In this document: positions 1-7,032 of the stretch, one piece after another
How the letters are laid out: each line of letters starts with the position of its first letter
Numbering within the stretch: the stretch's first letter is position 1
NCBI GenBank assembly: GCA_014376575.1
Contig: JACMRF010000002.1
Location: forward strand, 1 to 11,342
DNA length: 11,342 bases
Direction of reading: 5' to 3'
From: Undibacterium sp.
GTDB taxonomy: Bacteria; Pseudomonadota; Gammaproteobacteria; Burkholderiales; Burkholderiaceae
Translations under genes and position numbers: made by a program
The notes under the pieces: generated by a model
Database searches by the model: none
What the model saw: only the letters and a program-made list of their open reading frames with translations
What the model was told of the DNA's origin: nothing

Positions 1-727
1 CCAGTTTAACCATTAATGTTTTCGGTCTCAGGCCAAACATGTCACGTGTAGCATAGCGAATATGATCCAAACTATTGGCTTTCCTGCCGCCTTGTAAGCA
101 GCCAATGGGAACAGTTCTTACCCCAGCATCCGTATAAAAGGTAAAAGCGACTGAAAATAAAATTGATCCCTCACTCACCAATTGCAAGACCATTTCACCC
201 TCCCGCTCCATGTCGCAACCCACTACCAGTTGTATCTGATACACCTGCGCTGACTTGCCTGAAAATTCACTGAGCACTACAGGTTCAGTTGCGGCGCGCA
301 AGATCAGAGAGCTCAGTTTTTGCTGAACGATAAAATCGTAATGAGAGGTTAATACTCCCAATCTCTCATCGCAGCGTAATCGGCTCGTCATGTAAGGACG
401 AAAAATCTTTTTTAACAGGAAAGGTGCTGCTCGCGCGATGTCCGCGTGAATTGGAGACGAATTCCAATACGTCAACCATTTTTTTGTCGACGCATAATTG
501 ACCGCAGCACGGACCGCCAGTTTTAAAAATTCACGTGCAAAGGACAAACCCGGGAGCGTTCCAGCTAGTGCGAGATTTAATTTGATAGAACTTTTCCGCG
601 TCGAAGTTTGCCCATGCAAAGACGTTGAGAGCCGAAGATCATCATTAACTGCATAGAAATCTCTACCCCTCACGCGTGAGGACGTATTGGTCAGATGTAG
701 GAAAATATGGATGATCGGGTTTTGCAT
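1..727 (-). CDS. VirK/YbjX (DUF535) family protein, 3' end off the window
   Basis: This open frame reads leftward from an ATG at 727-725 and is still open at base 1, giving 242 codons; the C-terminus is missing. I translated it by hand. The family is recognised from its C-terminal core: an IGCLQGG motif at residues 208-214, followed by MFGLRPK at 230-236, with a conserved HYDF stretch at 129-132 and a hydrophobic strand (residues 188-199) before the core. DUF535 proteins such as Shigella VirK and E. coli YbjX are about 300 residues long, so perhaps 50-70 residues lie outside. VirK has been linked to virulence-factor expression and resistance to membrane-active peptides, but the biochemical activity is unknown. 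No signal peptide is visible and no clear Shine-Dalgarno sequence precedes the ATG. The gene lies 123 bp downstream of the pump gene on the same strand. The family call is firm; any function here is inference. Confidence 0.8.
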   Translation of the reverse strand, partial: MQNPIIHIFLHLTNTSSRVRGRDFYAVNDDLRLSTSLHGQTSTRKSSIKLNLALAGTLPGLSFAREFLKLAVRAAVNYASTKKWLTYWNSSPIHADIARAAPFLLKKIFRPYMTSRLRCDERLGVLTSHYDFIVQQKLSSLILRAATEPVVLSEFSGKSAQVYQIQLVVGCDMEREGEMVLQLVSEGSILFSVAFTFYTDAGVRTVPIGCLQGGRKANSLDHIRYATRDMFGLRPKTLMVKL

Positions 728-790
728 GTGATTTGCTCTAAATATGAAGTGCGAATTAATTACTTTGAACAGATGTTCTTCTAAAAAAGG

Positions 791-829
791 TAAGCATTTG
801 TTTTCAAATGACGTGTTTTCGAATGCTTT
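791..829. repeat. Nested inverted repeats between the pump gene and the VirK-like gene
   Basis: CATTTG (795-800), four T, CAAATG (805-810) is a perfect 6-bp inverted repeat. Overlapping it, AAGCATT (792-798) can instead pair with AATGCTT (822-828), so the two stems are mutually exclusive. On the minus strand a run of six T follows the small stem a few bases later. The stems are AT-rich, so this is at best a weak terminator or attenuator between the efflux operon and the VirK-like gene. The repeat is seen directly; the role is inference. Confidence 0.3.
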
Positions 830-850
830 ATTTCGTCGTCAAAAAAAAGA

Positions 851-3800
851 CTAATTTTTTTCCAGTTTTTCGCAAAAATAGGGATACGCAAGTGGTAGTA
901 ACAGTAAGGTAAAAAAAGTAGCAGAAATAATTCCGCCAACAATCACAACTGCGAACGGGCGCTGCGTTTCCGAACCGATACCATGTGAAAGCGCCGCAGG
1001 TAATAGCCCCAATCCTGCCATGAGTGCAGTCATCAAAATCGGTCGCAAGCGTGAAACAGCGCCTTCGACCGAACTGGAGAGGGCAGAAGAATTTGTCTGA
1101 GAAATCTCAACAATTTGCTCCACCATAATGACGCCATTTTGCACAGAGATACCCGCCAGTGCGATAAAACCAACAGCTGCCGAGACCGAGAAATGCAGAC
1201 CAACTGCCGCAAGTCCTAGGATGCCGCCTATCAGCGTAAACGGAACTATCGCCAACACCAGTAGCGCTTTACGTACGGATCGGAAAGCCCAAAAAAGTAA
1301 GGAGAAAATAAGTAATGCGGTAACCGGGACAATAATCTCAAGACGCTTTACAGCACGCTCTTGATTTTCAAACTGCCCCCCCCAGGTGATCTGATAACCT
1401 AGTGGTAAATGGACTTCTTCCATCACTTTACGCTGCGCTTCGGCCACAAAACTGCCTTGATCTCGACCAAGTAGATTTGCTTTCACTGATGCGTTTCGTC
1501 CGCCTGCCTCACGACTGATGCGCGCCGCTCCCTGGCGTATTTCCACTTGTGCCAGATCGCCGAGGGCAATCGTCCCTACGCCGCCCGGTAAATTCACCTG
1601 CAAGGCCGCCACATCATCGACTGAGCGACGGAAGTTTTCTTTCAGTCTAATGGTGATGTCGAAACGACGATCACCCTCAAAATAAGAATTGACGACATTC
1701 CCGGCCAATGCCGTTTGTATCGCCGCATTGGCATCTGCAACATTGATGCCTAATCGTGCGATCCGATTGCGATCGATCACAATATCCAATTCACTCTGTC
1801 CGCCTATTTTTACTGCGGCCACATCTGCTGCACCCTGGATAGAATTAAGTATGGAAGCGATCTGTTCACTTTTTTGCGTCAAGACATTAAGATCCGGGCC
1901 AAATATTTTGACAGCGATTTCTCCCTTCACTCCGGACAAGGCCTCCTCTACGTTATCTTCGATGACTTGAGAGAAGTTTGTTGGAATACCTGGGATAGTT
2001 CGAATTTTTGCTGACATGTCGGCAATGAGTTTTTCTTTGCTAGAAAATTTCCATTCGTTATGTGGTTTCAGATCCGCCAATATCTCCATATTGTTTGGCC
2101 CCTTTGGATCGGTGCCATCGTCTGGGCGACCGACATGTGAAATGATATTTCCTACCTCTGGATAACTTTTTAAGATTGCGCGTACCTGTTGTTCAATCTG
2201 CTGAGTTTTTTCTAGCGAACTTGAATTTGGCAAACTGATCGTGAGCCACAAATTACCTTCGTCCAGTTTTGGCAAAAATTCGCTTCCTAGCAAGGGCGCT
2301 AGTGTTAATGTCAGTGCGAGTGTCGCAGCGGCCACACCAATGACTAGCACTCTTGATGGGTGCAGGCGAACTAACATTGTCCGGTACCAATGTTGAAGAT
2401 AGTCCATCCAGTGGCTGTGTCCTTCTGCGAATGGATGACGTTTTATGGTCCATGCCAGCAGCGTAGGAATTAACGTCATCGTCAGCAAAATAGCACCGAG
2501 AATAGCAAAGCTAAGAGTGAACGCTACCGGTGAAAAAATTTTCCCCTCGACTCGCTGGAATGTATAAATGGGGATAAAAGCCACAATAATAATTGCCTTG
2601 GCAAAAAGAATAGGATGCCCCAAATCAATGACAGTTTGCTTCAATGTCTTTTGACGCCAAGCATCAGGTTTTAAGCCACTTTGAGGATCATAATTTTGTA
2701 CCGATAACCTGACCATGAGTGCTTCAACCAACACCACCGCACTATCAATAATGATGCCGAAATCGATTGCGCCTAAAGAAATAAGATTGGCAGGAATTCC
2801 CCTTGCATCAAGCATGATGAATGCAAATAGTAAGGATAGTGGGATCACAGTAGCGACGATTAATGCGGCACGCCAATTGCCAAGAAATATCACCAAAATG
2901 GCAATGACAAGTGCTGCACCTACCAACAAATTTTCAGCGACGGTATGTACGGTATGGTCGATGAGTTCAGTGCGATCATAGATCGTTTTTATATGAACGC
3001 CTTTTGGTAGTTTGGCGTTTAACTGAATAATGCTACTTTTAATATCGGCCACCACTTTGGCCGCATTGCTCCCTTTGCTCATTTGTACGATACCTTCAAC
3101 GACACTATTTTCAGTGTTGAAGGCAACAATTCCTGAGCGTGGCCGAAACCCAATTTTTACCTCTGCGACGTCAGACACCAATACTGTTTTACCTGCTTTA
3201 GCATTGACGATAACGCGTCCAATTTCCTCTATGTTGCCAAATATTCCTATGCCGCGAACGACGAGAGCTTCATCGCCGCGTTTGAGAAAGCCACCGCCAA
3301 CATTCGCACTATTGTTGGTGAGTGCCTGGCTCACCTGATCAATCGTTACACCATAACGTTTCAGCGCAATGGGATCAATTTGTACCTGGTATTCCTTCAC
3401 CGTGCCACCAAAACTAACAACATCTCCGACACCCTGGACTATCCTCAGATTTGGCCGTATTACCCAGTCCTGCAATGCACGAATCTCGTTTGCATCCATC
3501 CCTGCTGGCGCCTCGATAATGTAACGAAAAACTTCACCGACAGCAGTCGTGAGTGGAGCAAGACTTGGCTGTATGCCATTAGGTAAAGTGACATTCTGTA
3601 GTTTTTCCAGGACTTGCTGTCGTGCGAAATAATCATCTGTGCCATCGGCAAATGTCAGTGTGACCACAGACAAGCCCGTGATGGTGACGGAGCGCAATTG
3701 CGTCTGTTTCGGTACTCCGCTCATCTCGCGCTCTATGGGCAGCGTGATGATACGTTCTACTTCTTCAGGTGCCTGTCCAGGAAATTGCGTCACAATCTGC

Positions 3801-3940
3801 ACCTGTACGTCCTGTACATCGGGGAACGCTTCTATCGGCAAGTTAAACAAAGCGCGATAGCCAAAAAGGGCAAGTGCTATCGTCAGAATAAGGACAAAAA
3901 CGCGCTGTGCCAGAACAAAGTCAATCAGCTTAGTGAGCAT
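851..3940 (-). CDS. CzcA/CusA-family heavy-metal efflux RND pump (inner membrane permease)
   Basis: This 1029-residue protein has the full length of an HME-RND permease, the proton-driven inner-membrane motor of a CzcCBA-type tripartite exporter. TM1 is at residues 9-30 and is followed by the conserved FPD at 39-41 and QFPGQAPEEVE at 52-62. The first porter domain runs to about 335. TM2-TM6 lie at roughly 337-500, including the TM4 proton-relay signature D393-F-G, D399 and E406. A second porter domain opens with SEFLPKLDEG (553-562), and the last transmembrane set covers about 866-1020. The DFG-type signature resembles Co/Zn/Cd/Ni pumps such as CzcA and CnrA; CusA-type Cu/Ag pumps lack it. 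Residue 400 is Ser where CzcA and CnrA have Gly. The start overlaps the end of the adaptor gene by 11 bp and is backed by a strong GGAGGT at 3949-3954. It is the last gene of the operon. The exact metal is not decidable from sequence. Confidence 0.95.
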   Translation of the reverse strand: MLTKLIDFVLAQRVFVLILTIALALFGYRALFNLPIEAFPDVQDVQVQIVTQFPGQAPEEVERIITLPIEREMSGVPKQTQLRSVTITGLSVVTLTFADGTDDYFARQQVLEKLQNVTLPNGIQPSLAPLTTAVGEVFRYIIEAPAGMDANEIRALQDWVIRPNLRIVQGVGDVVSFGGTVKEYQVQIDPIALKRYGVTIDQVSQALTNNSANVGGGFLKRGDEALVVRGIGIFGNIEEIGRVIVNAKAGKTVLVSDVAEVKIGFRPRSGIVAFNTENSVVEGIVQMSKGSNAAKVVADIKSSIIQLNAKLPKGVHIKTIYDRTELIDHTVHTVAENLLVGAALVIAILVIFLGNWRAALIVATVIPLSLLFAFIMLDARGIPANLISLGAIDFGIIIDSAVVLVEALMVRLSVQNYDPQSGLKPDAWRQKTLKQTVIDLGHPILFAKAIIIVAFIPIYTFQRVEGKIFSPVAFTLSFAILGAILLTMTLIPTLLAWTIKRHPFAEGHSHWMDYLQHWYRTMLVRLHPSRVLVIGVAAATLALTLTLAPLLGSEFLPKLDEGNLWLTISLPNSSSLEKTQQIEQQVRAILKSYPEVGNIISHVGRPDDGTDPKGPNNMEILADLKPHNEWKFSSKEKLIADMSAKIRTIPGIPTNFSQVIEDNVEEALSGVKGEIAVKIFGPDLNVLTQKSEQIASILNSIQGAADVAAVKIGGQSELDIVIDRNRIARLGINVADANAAIQTALAGNVVNSYFEGDRRFDITIRLKENFRRSVDDVAALQVNLPGGVGTIALGDLAQVEIRQGAARISREAGGRNASVKANLLGRDQGSFVAEAQRKVMEEVHLPLGYQITWGGQFENQERAVKRLEIIVPVTALLIFSLLFWAFRSVRKALLVLAIVPFTLIGGILGLAAVGLHFSVSAAVGFIALAGISVQNGVIMVEQIVEISQTNSSALSSSVEGAVSRLRPILMTALMAGLGLLPAALSHGIGSETQRPFAVVIVGGIISATFFTLLLLPLAYPYFCEKLEKN

Positions 3941-5090
3941 CGCTTGCTACCTCCGCGTTGAGCAGGAACGCGCCTTCCGTGACTATCTTTTCGTTTTTAG
4001 AAAGTCCACTGTCTATATAGCTTTTTTCATACGATTTTACTTTAATACTCACCTGCCGTTTTTCAAAAACACCTGTTTGAGTCTCTACAAACACGTAGCT
4101 ATGCAATCCATCGGCGAAGATACTAGTGTTTGGTACAGGGATGGCTTTTTTTGCGCTATCTTCAGCAATAAATGACACCCGTGCAAACATTTCCGGTTTG
4201 AGTTTTTTATCTTTGTTATCGACGACACAGCGCACCTGCACGCGGCGCGTAGCGGGGTCAAGTGCCAGACCAACCAGAGCAACTTTTCCCATGTGATCAT
4301 TTTGGGGAAATGCATCTGTCTCAAGGCGAATCAGTTGCCCTGCATGGATGTTAAAGGCGATATTTTCTGGCAGGTCGACAATGACCCATAAACGACTGAG
4401 ATCGCTAATGGTAAATAAAGGATTGGGCAGATCGGGTCGAACTTCAAGTCCTGGATTAATTTGTTTGTCGGCGACGATTCCGTCTATCGGTGATGTCAAG
4501 CCAAAACGACCATTTTCGTTCCCCGACGCATTCAGGCTTTTCATGCGCAAATGCGCACGCTTCGTTTCTGCTTTTGATTGCAAGTAATCGGCATCCGCAG
4601 TTTCATAGTCTTTACGCGCGATTACTTCAGCGTCAAATAGCATTTTTGCTCTTTCATACGCCAATTTTTTTCGTAACTCATCCGCTTGCGCTTTGCGCCA
4701 ATCAGCCTCCGCTGTTGCTAAATCAGGAGAATCAATATCAACCAGGATGGTGCCGCGGTGGACCTTATCGCCAATTTCTGCATGCAAGCTCATGACTCGC
4801 CCCAGAACAGGCGAAGTGATACGTGAAGTGACGGTTTCATCGTAAGTGATACGTGCGTTAACGAGATCGGAGACAGGTAAAGGCACTTCATCAACAACGG
4901 CAATTTTTAGCGCTGATAGCTGCGGTGCATTTGGGCCAAATTTAATCATACCCGGCGGTGATTGCTGCTTTTTAACACTTGTTGATGGCTGCTCTTGTGA
5001 CGCACTAACATAGCGAATACCGAATACTGTTACGCCCACAAGCACAAAAGCGATAGCGATTTTGAGTAAGCTTGATGATGAGAAATTCAT
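3930..5090 (-). CDS. CzcB-type periplasmic adaptor (membrane fusion protein) of the metal efflux pump
   Basis: This is a 386-residue periplasmic adaptor linking the RND pump to the outer-membrane channel. The N-terminus has an uncleaved anchor or signal segment (residues 9-30, ending VSA). The lipoyl domain is split, as the family requires: first half about 88-122 (SPVLGRV, then GDKVHRGTILVDI) and second half about 196-230 (LTSPIDGIV, then NPLFTISDLS). An alpha-helical hairpin of about 124-188, rich in Ala, Lys and Glu, separates the halves. A beta-barrel domain (about 232-310, with DPATRRVQV and LKPEMFARV) and a membrane-proximal domain (about 315-380) follow. There is no His-rich N-terminal metal-binding extension of the kind found in some CzcB and SilB/CusB relatives. 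The ATG overlaps the TolC-family stop by 4 bp (ATGA) and its 3' end overlaps the pump start by 11 bp, so translation of the three genes is likely coupled. Confidence 0.93.
   Translation of the reverse strand: MNFSSSSLLKIAIAFVLVGVTVFGIRYVSASQEQPSTSVKKQQSPPGMIKFGPNAPQLSALKIAVVDEVPLPVSDLVNARITYDETVTSRITSPVLGRVMSLHAEIGDKVHRGTILVDIDSPDLATAEADWRKAQADELRKKLAYERAKMLFDAEVIARKDYETADADYLQSKAETKRAHLRMKSLNASGNENGRFGLTSPIDGIVADKQINPGLEVRPDLPNPLFTISDLSRLWVIVDLPENIAFNIHAGQLIRLETDAFPQNDHMGKVALVGLALDPATRRVQVRCVVDNKDKKLKPEMFARVSFIAEDSAKKAIPVPNTSIFADGLHSYVFVETQTGVFEKRQVSIKVKSYEKSYIDSGLSKNEKIVTEGAFLLNAEVASDAH
3949..3954 (-). promoter_or_regulatory. Strong ribosome binding site for the RND pump gene
   Basis: On the minus strand the sequence is GGAGGT, eight bases before the ATG at 3940. 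It lies inside the last codons of the adaptor gene. It fixes the pump start and suggests high, partly independent initiation in spite of the overlap. Confidence 0.7.
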
Positions 5091-6376
5091 TGGTGTTCAT
5101 TTTCTAAAGGGTTTGCCTGCCATGCAGCTAAAGACTTTGCATAGACAGCGCGTGCGCTTAGCGCATCTAGTTGTGTCGCTTTGTAAAGGCGCCGGGTGTC
5201 AAGGACATCCATGATATTGATTGCGCCGTGTGCAAAAGCAAATTCGGCTGCATCCGCAGATTTTTTGGCCGCAATCAGCAGACTGTCGTCGTAACGTTGC
5301 AAAAGATCAAAGGAAGTACGAACATCTTGCCAGTTTTGAAAGAGGTCATTTTTCACTTGGTCGCGGATTTTTTCCAGCGTCTCTGTTGTTACATCAACAG
5401 CGACCTCAGCCGAACGAATTTCTCCTTCAAATTGGTATCTTAAAAAAAGCGGTATCTGGATAAAAAAGCCAACACTGTTACCAGTTCCTTGATTGTTGGT
5501 TTGTCCAACCGGATAGTGGTCGTACTGCACCCCAACCGAAATGTCTCTTGATCGTGATGCAAGCGCTAGCTTGCGATTGGCGATTGCGGCGTCAACACGT
5601 GCTTTTGCGGCCTTGATTTCAGGGCGACTATCAAGCAAAGTAAGGCTTGGCTCTGTAAAGTTGCCTGGAGCGGGTGGCCATGTATCGGTCAATTTGATGT
5701 GTTCCGCGATACGTAATTGCCCCAATGAGTTTGCAAGAATTTGGCGCATTCTGGTAGTATCGGCTGCGCTTTGCATGACATCATTTTTAGCGCGCAATGC
5801 ATCAACCTGCAATCGTGCCAGATCTGCGCCGGCAAGGTCTCCTGCCTTTTGACGTTTCTGTGCTGCGCTGATGCTATGCTCATAAAGCGCTGCGGTTTGA
5901 GTGAGGATGATGCGTTTTTCTTCAGCGGCAAGTAGGTCGTAATAAGATAAGCTGACAAGCACGCGTACTTGCCTTTGCATGTCATGTTTATCGGCACGAG
6001 CGGCGTCTTCCATGTATGCCGTTGATGTCAGCCTTAATTGGCGTTTCCCTCCGCGTTCGATCAGCTGATCTATCCGCATTGCACTGTCCACCGCCTTGCC
6101 GCGTAAAGGGCCCGCACCTATCCCCTCTTTAGGGTTGATTCCGGTTGCTTGCAACGTTAGCATGGGGTTTGGCGCCGCTCCGGCAATGAGACCTGCGGCG
6201 GTTGCATTCTCAACGGCGCTCAGTGACAGCTTAAGGTCATGATTGTGATCCAGCGCTAGTTGTATTGCTTGTCGCAGACTCAACTCCTGCACTTCTACCA
6301 GCTGTTCTGCAACACAGACGCAGGAAAAAAAAAGAGTGACGATGCTGGTGAAAAAAAATTTATTATAAAAAGTCAT
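5087..6376 (-). CDS. TolC-family outer membrane channel (CzcC/CusC type)
   Basis: This outer-membrane efflux protein forms the exit duct of the tripartite pump. From the ATG at 6376 it has 429 residues. The N-terminus is a signal peptide, with hydrophobic residues about 7-22 and a likely cut after VCVA at 23. The frame stays open upstream to a TTG at 6418 (443 residues), but that start would put 14 polar residues ahead of the signal peptide and has no Shine-Dalgarno, so I prefer the ATG, although its own ribosome site is also weak. The mature part shows the two OEP repeats: an opening LSLRQAIQLALDHNHDLKL stretch, PNPMLTLQATG, then the CzcC-like QLIERGGKRQLR, and later the second repeat with DSRPEIKAAKARVDAA. 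The cysteines near the signal peptide do not form a good lipobox, so lipidation is doubtful. The stop overlaps the adaptor start by 4 bp. Confidence 0.92.
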   Translation of the reverse strand: MTFYNKFFFTSIVTLFFSCVCVAEQLVEVQELSLRQAIQLALDHNHDLKLSLSAVENATAAGLIAGAAPNPMLTLQATGINPKEGIGAGPLRGKAVDSAMRIDQLIERGGKRQLRLTSTAYMEDAARADKHDMQRQVRVLVSLSYYDLLAAEEKRIILTQTAALYEHSISAAQKRQKAGDLAGADLARLQVDALRAKNDVMQSAADTTRMRQILANSLGQLRIAEHIKLTDTWPPAPGNFTEPSLTLLDSRPEIKAAKARVDAAIANRKLALASRSRDISVGVQYDHYPVGQTNNQGTGNSVGFFIQIPLFLRYQFEGEIRSAEVAVDVTTETLEKIRDQVKNDLFQNWQDVRTSFDLLQRYDDSLLIAAKKSADAAEFAFAHGAINIMDVLDTRRLYKATQLDALSARAVYAKSLAAWQANPLENEHQ

Positions 6377-6421
6377 AAGCCACTGCTTGAGTTCATGTTG
6401 AAGTGATATTTTTTGCAAAAA

Positions 6422-6820
6422 TTAGTGTGTCGATGCAAACACTTGTGAGATGCGAGAGAGTTTGCCTTTTGAACAATCGGCGGGCCAGATTTCAACGTGA
6501 TCTTCTAGTTTGGCGTGCAACAAATCGGAGGGCAGTTCGGCCACCTCATTTTGAATAAGCCGTCCGTGGTGGTACCACACCTTGACATAGTGTTTTGTCG
6601 CGAGCTCTTCTTTGCTGAGTAGACTCAAGCACTCTGGTAGATCTTCGGCTGGTGTTTGAGCTGAATAAAATAGTGCAATCGTCCCGAGTTTTGCGCCTAC
6701 CTGCCAACCAATAGCATGTTGCTCCGCAACGGCGGTGTGGAACGGCGTGAAGAGCGCGCACAGGGCTAGGGTATTCACGCATGTCAACATGAGTTGCCGT
6801 GTAATTTTTTGTGTGTTCAT
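6422..6820 (-). CDS. Small secreted protein of unknown function heading the metal efflux operon
   Basis: I do not recognise this 132-residue protein. It has a clear signal peptide: a basic start (K5, R8), a hydrophobic core at about 10-26 and a likely cut after TAVA (residues 29-32). The mature part is about 100 residues with exactly two cysteines, C64 and C116, which could form a disulfide in the periplasm. It has seven histidines (35, 77, 84, 85, 102, 108, 132), including a YHHGR at 83-87. No membrane segment remains after cleavage. The ATG at 6820 has an AAGG 8-9 bases upstream. The gene is first in the operon and ends 45 bp before the ATG chosen for the TolC-family gene. The position recalls czcI, the small gene ahead of czcC in Cupriavidus, but I cannot show homology. 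A periplasmic metal-binding or sensing accessory is an inference only. Confidence 0.8.
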   Translation of the reverse strand: MNTQKITRQLMLTCVNTLALCALFTPFHTAVAEQHAIGWQVGAKLGTIALFYSAQTPAEDLPECLSLLSKEELATKHYVKVWYHHGRLIQNEVAELPSDLLHAKLEDHVEIWPADCSKGKLSRISQVFASTH

Positions 6821-6840
6821 GCTTGCCTTGATAAAACGTC

Positions 6841-6869
6841 GTTGTAGAATCCATGCAACTTGGCATCAA
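6841..6869 (-). promoter_or_regulatory. Possible alternative -35/-10 for the efflux operon
   Basis: On the minus strand TTGATG (6869-6864) is separated by 17 bp from TACAAC (6846-6841); each matches the sigma-70 consensus at 4 of 6 positions. It would give a very short leader before the ATG at 6820. The promoter linked to the operator array at 6909-6914 fits better. Confidence 0.25.
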
Positions 6870-6908
6870 TAAGATTAGGGTTACGCCGCGCTGCTTTTTA
6901 TTTCCTGC

Positions 6909-6914
6909 AATATA
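6909..6914 (-). promoter_or_regulatory. Probable -10 of the regulated efflux operon promoter
   Basis: On the minus strand this reads TATATT, 5 of 6 to the consensus. The hexamer 17 bp upstream (ATTTAT) is a poor -35. Instead a regulator half-site ends exactly 10 bp upstream, the spacing typical of activator-dependent PhoB/OmpR-type promoters. Predicted transcription would begin near 6902 and leave a leader of about 80 bases. Confidence 0.45.
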
Positions 6915-6924
6915 CAAGCGGTTC

Positions 6925-6964
6925 CTGTCAGATAAATGACGTAAGGCTGACAAAAAGCTGACAG
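6925..6964 (-). promoter_or_regulatory. Four-site operator array for an OmpR-family regulator
   Basis: Read on the minus strand, four 7-bp units follow each other at an exact 11-bp step: CTGTCAG (6964-6958), TTGTCAG (6953-6947), ACGTCAT (6942-6936) and CTGACAG (6931-6925). The first three share GTCA and the fourth has GACA. Direct repeats of 7 bp with 4-bp spacers are the hallmark of PhoB/OmpR-type tandem binding. The array ends 10 bp before the TATATT of the efflux promoter and also overlaps the likely -35 of the response regulator gene. The natural candidate ligand is the regulator encoded at 7033-7713. The repeat is seen in the sequence; the binding is inferred. Confidence 0.6.
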
Positions 6965-6975
6965 CTAAAAATAGT
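6947..6975 (+). promoter_or_regulatory. Possible promoter of the two-component operon
   Basis: CTGACA (6947-6952, 5 of 6 to the -35 consensus) is followed after 17 bp by AATAGT (6970-6975, 4 of 6 to the -10). The -35 lies inside the operator array, so the regulator could control its own synthesis by occluding or helping polymerase. Confidence 0.35.
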
Positions 6976-6983
6976 TAAATCAA

Positions 6984-7023
6984 AGAGGACATTCTCCAGA
7001 TGCGAGTTAGAATGAATTTTTAA
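6984..7023 (+). promoter_or_regulatory. Seven-codon leader ORF with its own ribosome site, ahead of the response regulator
   Basis: AGAGGA at 6984-6989 lies 10 bases before an ATG at 7000, which opens a mini-ORF MRVRMNF ending in TAA at 7021-7023. The response regulator starts only 9 bases later, in the same frame, with a further TGA at 7030-7032 directly touching its ATG. The regulator's own start has no purine-rich ribosome site (the bases just upstream are TTCCCTTGA). Translation of the mini-ORF followed by re-initiation is a plausible way to express the regulator at a low level. Confidence 0.35.
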
Positions 7024-7032
7024 TTCCCTTGA

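Noticed and set aside
842..859. A-run and T-run flanking the pump stop codon as an intrinsic terminator
   Set aside because: The possible stem is only A:T pairs and has no GC-rich part, so it would be too weak to call.
851..3940. Assignment of the pump as a CusA-type copper/silver exporter
   Set aside because: The TM4 signature is the DFG type with D393, D399 and E406; CusA lacks this, and no His- or Met-rich CusB/CusF-like partner is visible.
5087..6418. TTG start at 6418 for the TolC-family gene (443 residues)
   Set aside because: It has no ribosome site and would place 14 polar residues before an otherwise standard signal peptide; the ATG at 6376 fits better, though its own ribosome site is weak.
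6546..6953. 135-codon minus-strand frame covering the divergent control region
   Set aside because: It overlaps the better-supported secreted-protein gene in another frame, runs through the operator array and has Arg/Thr-rich composition typical of a spurious frame.
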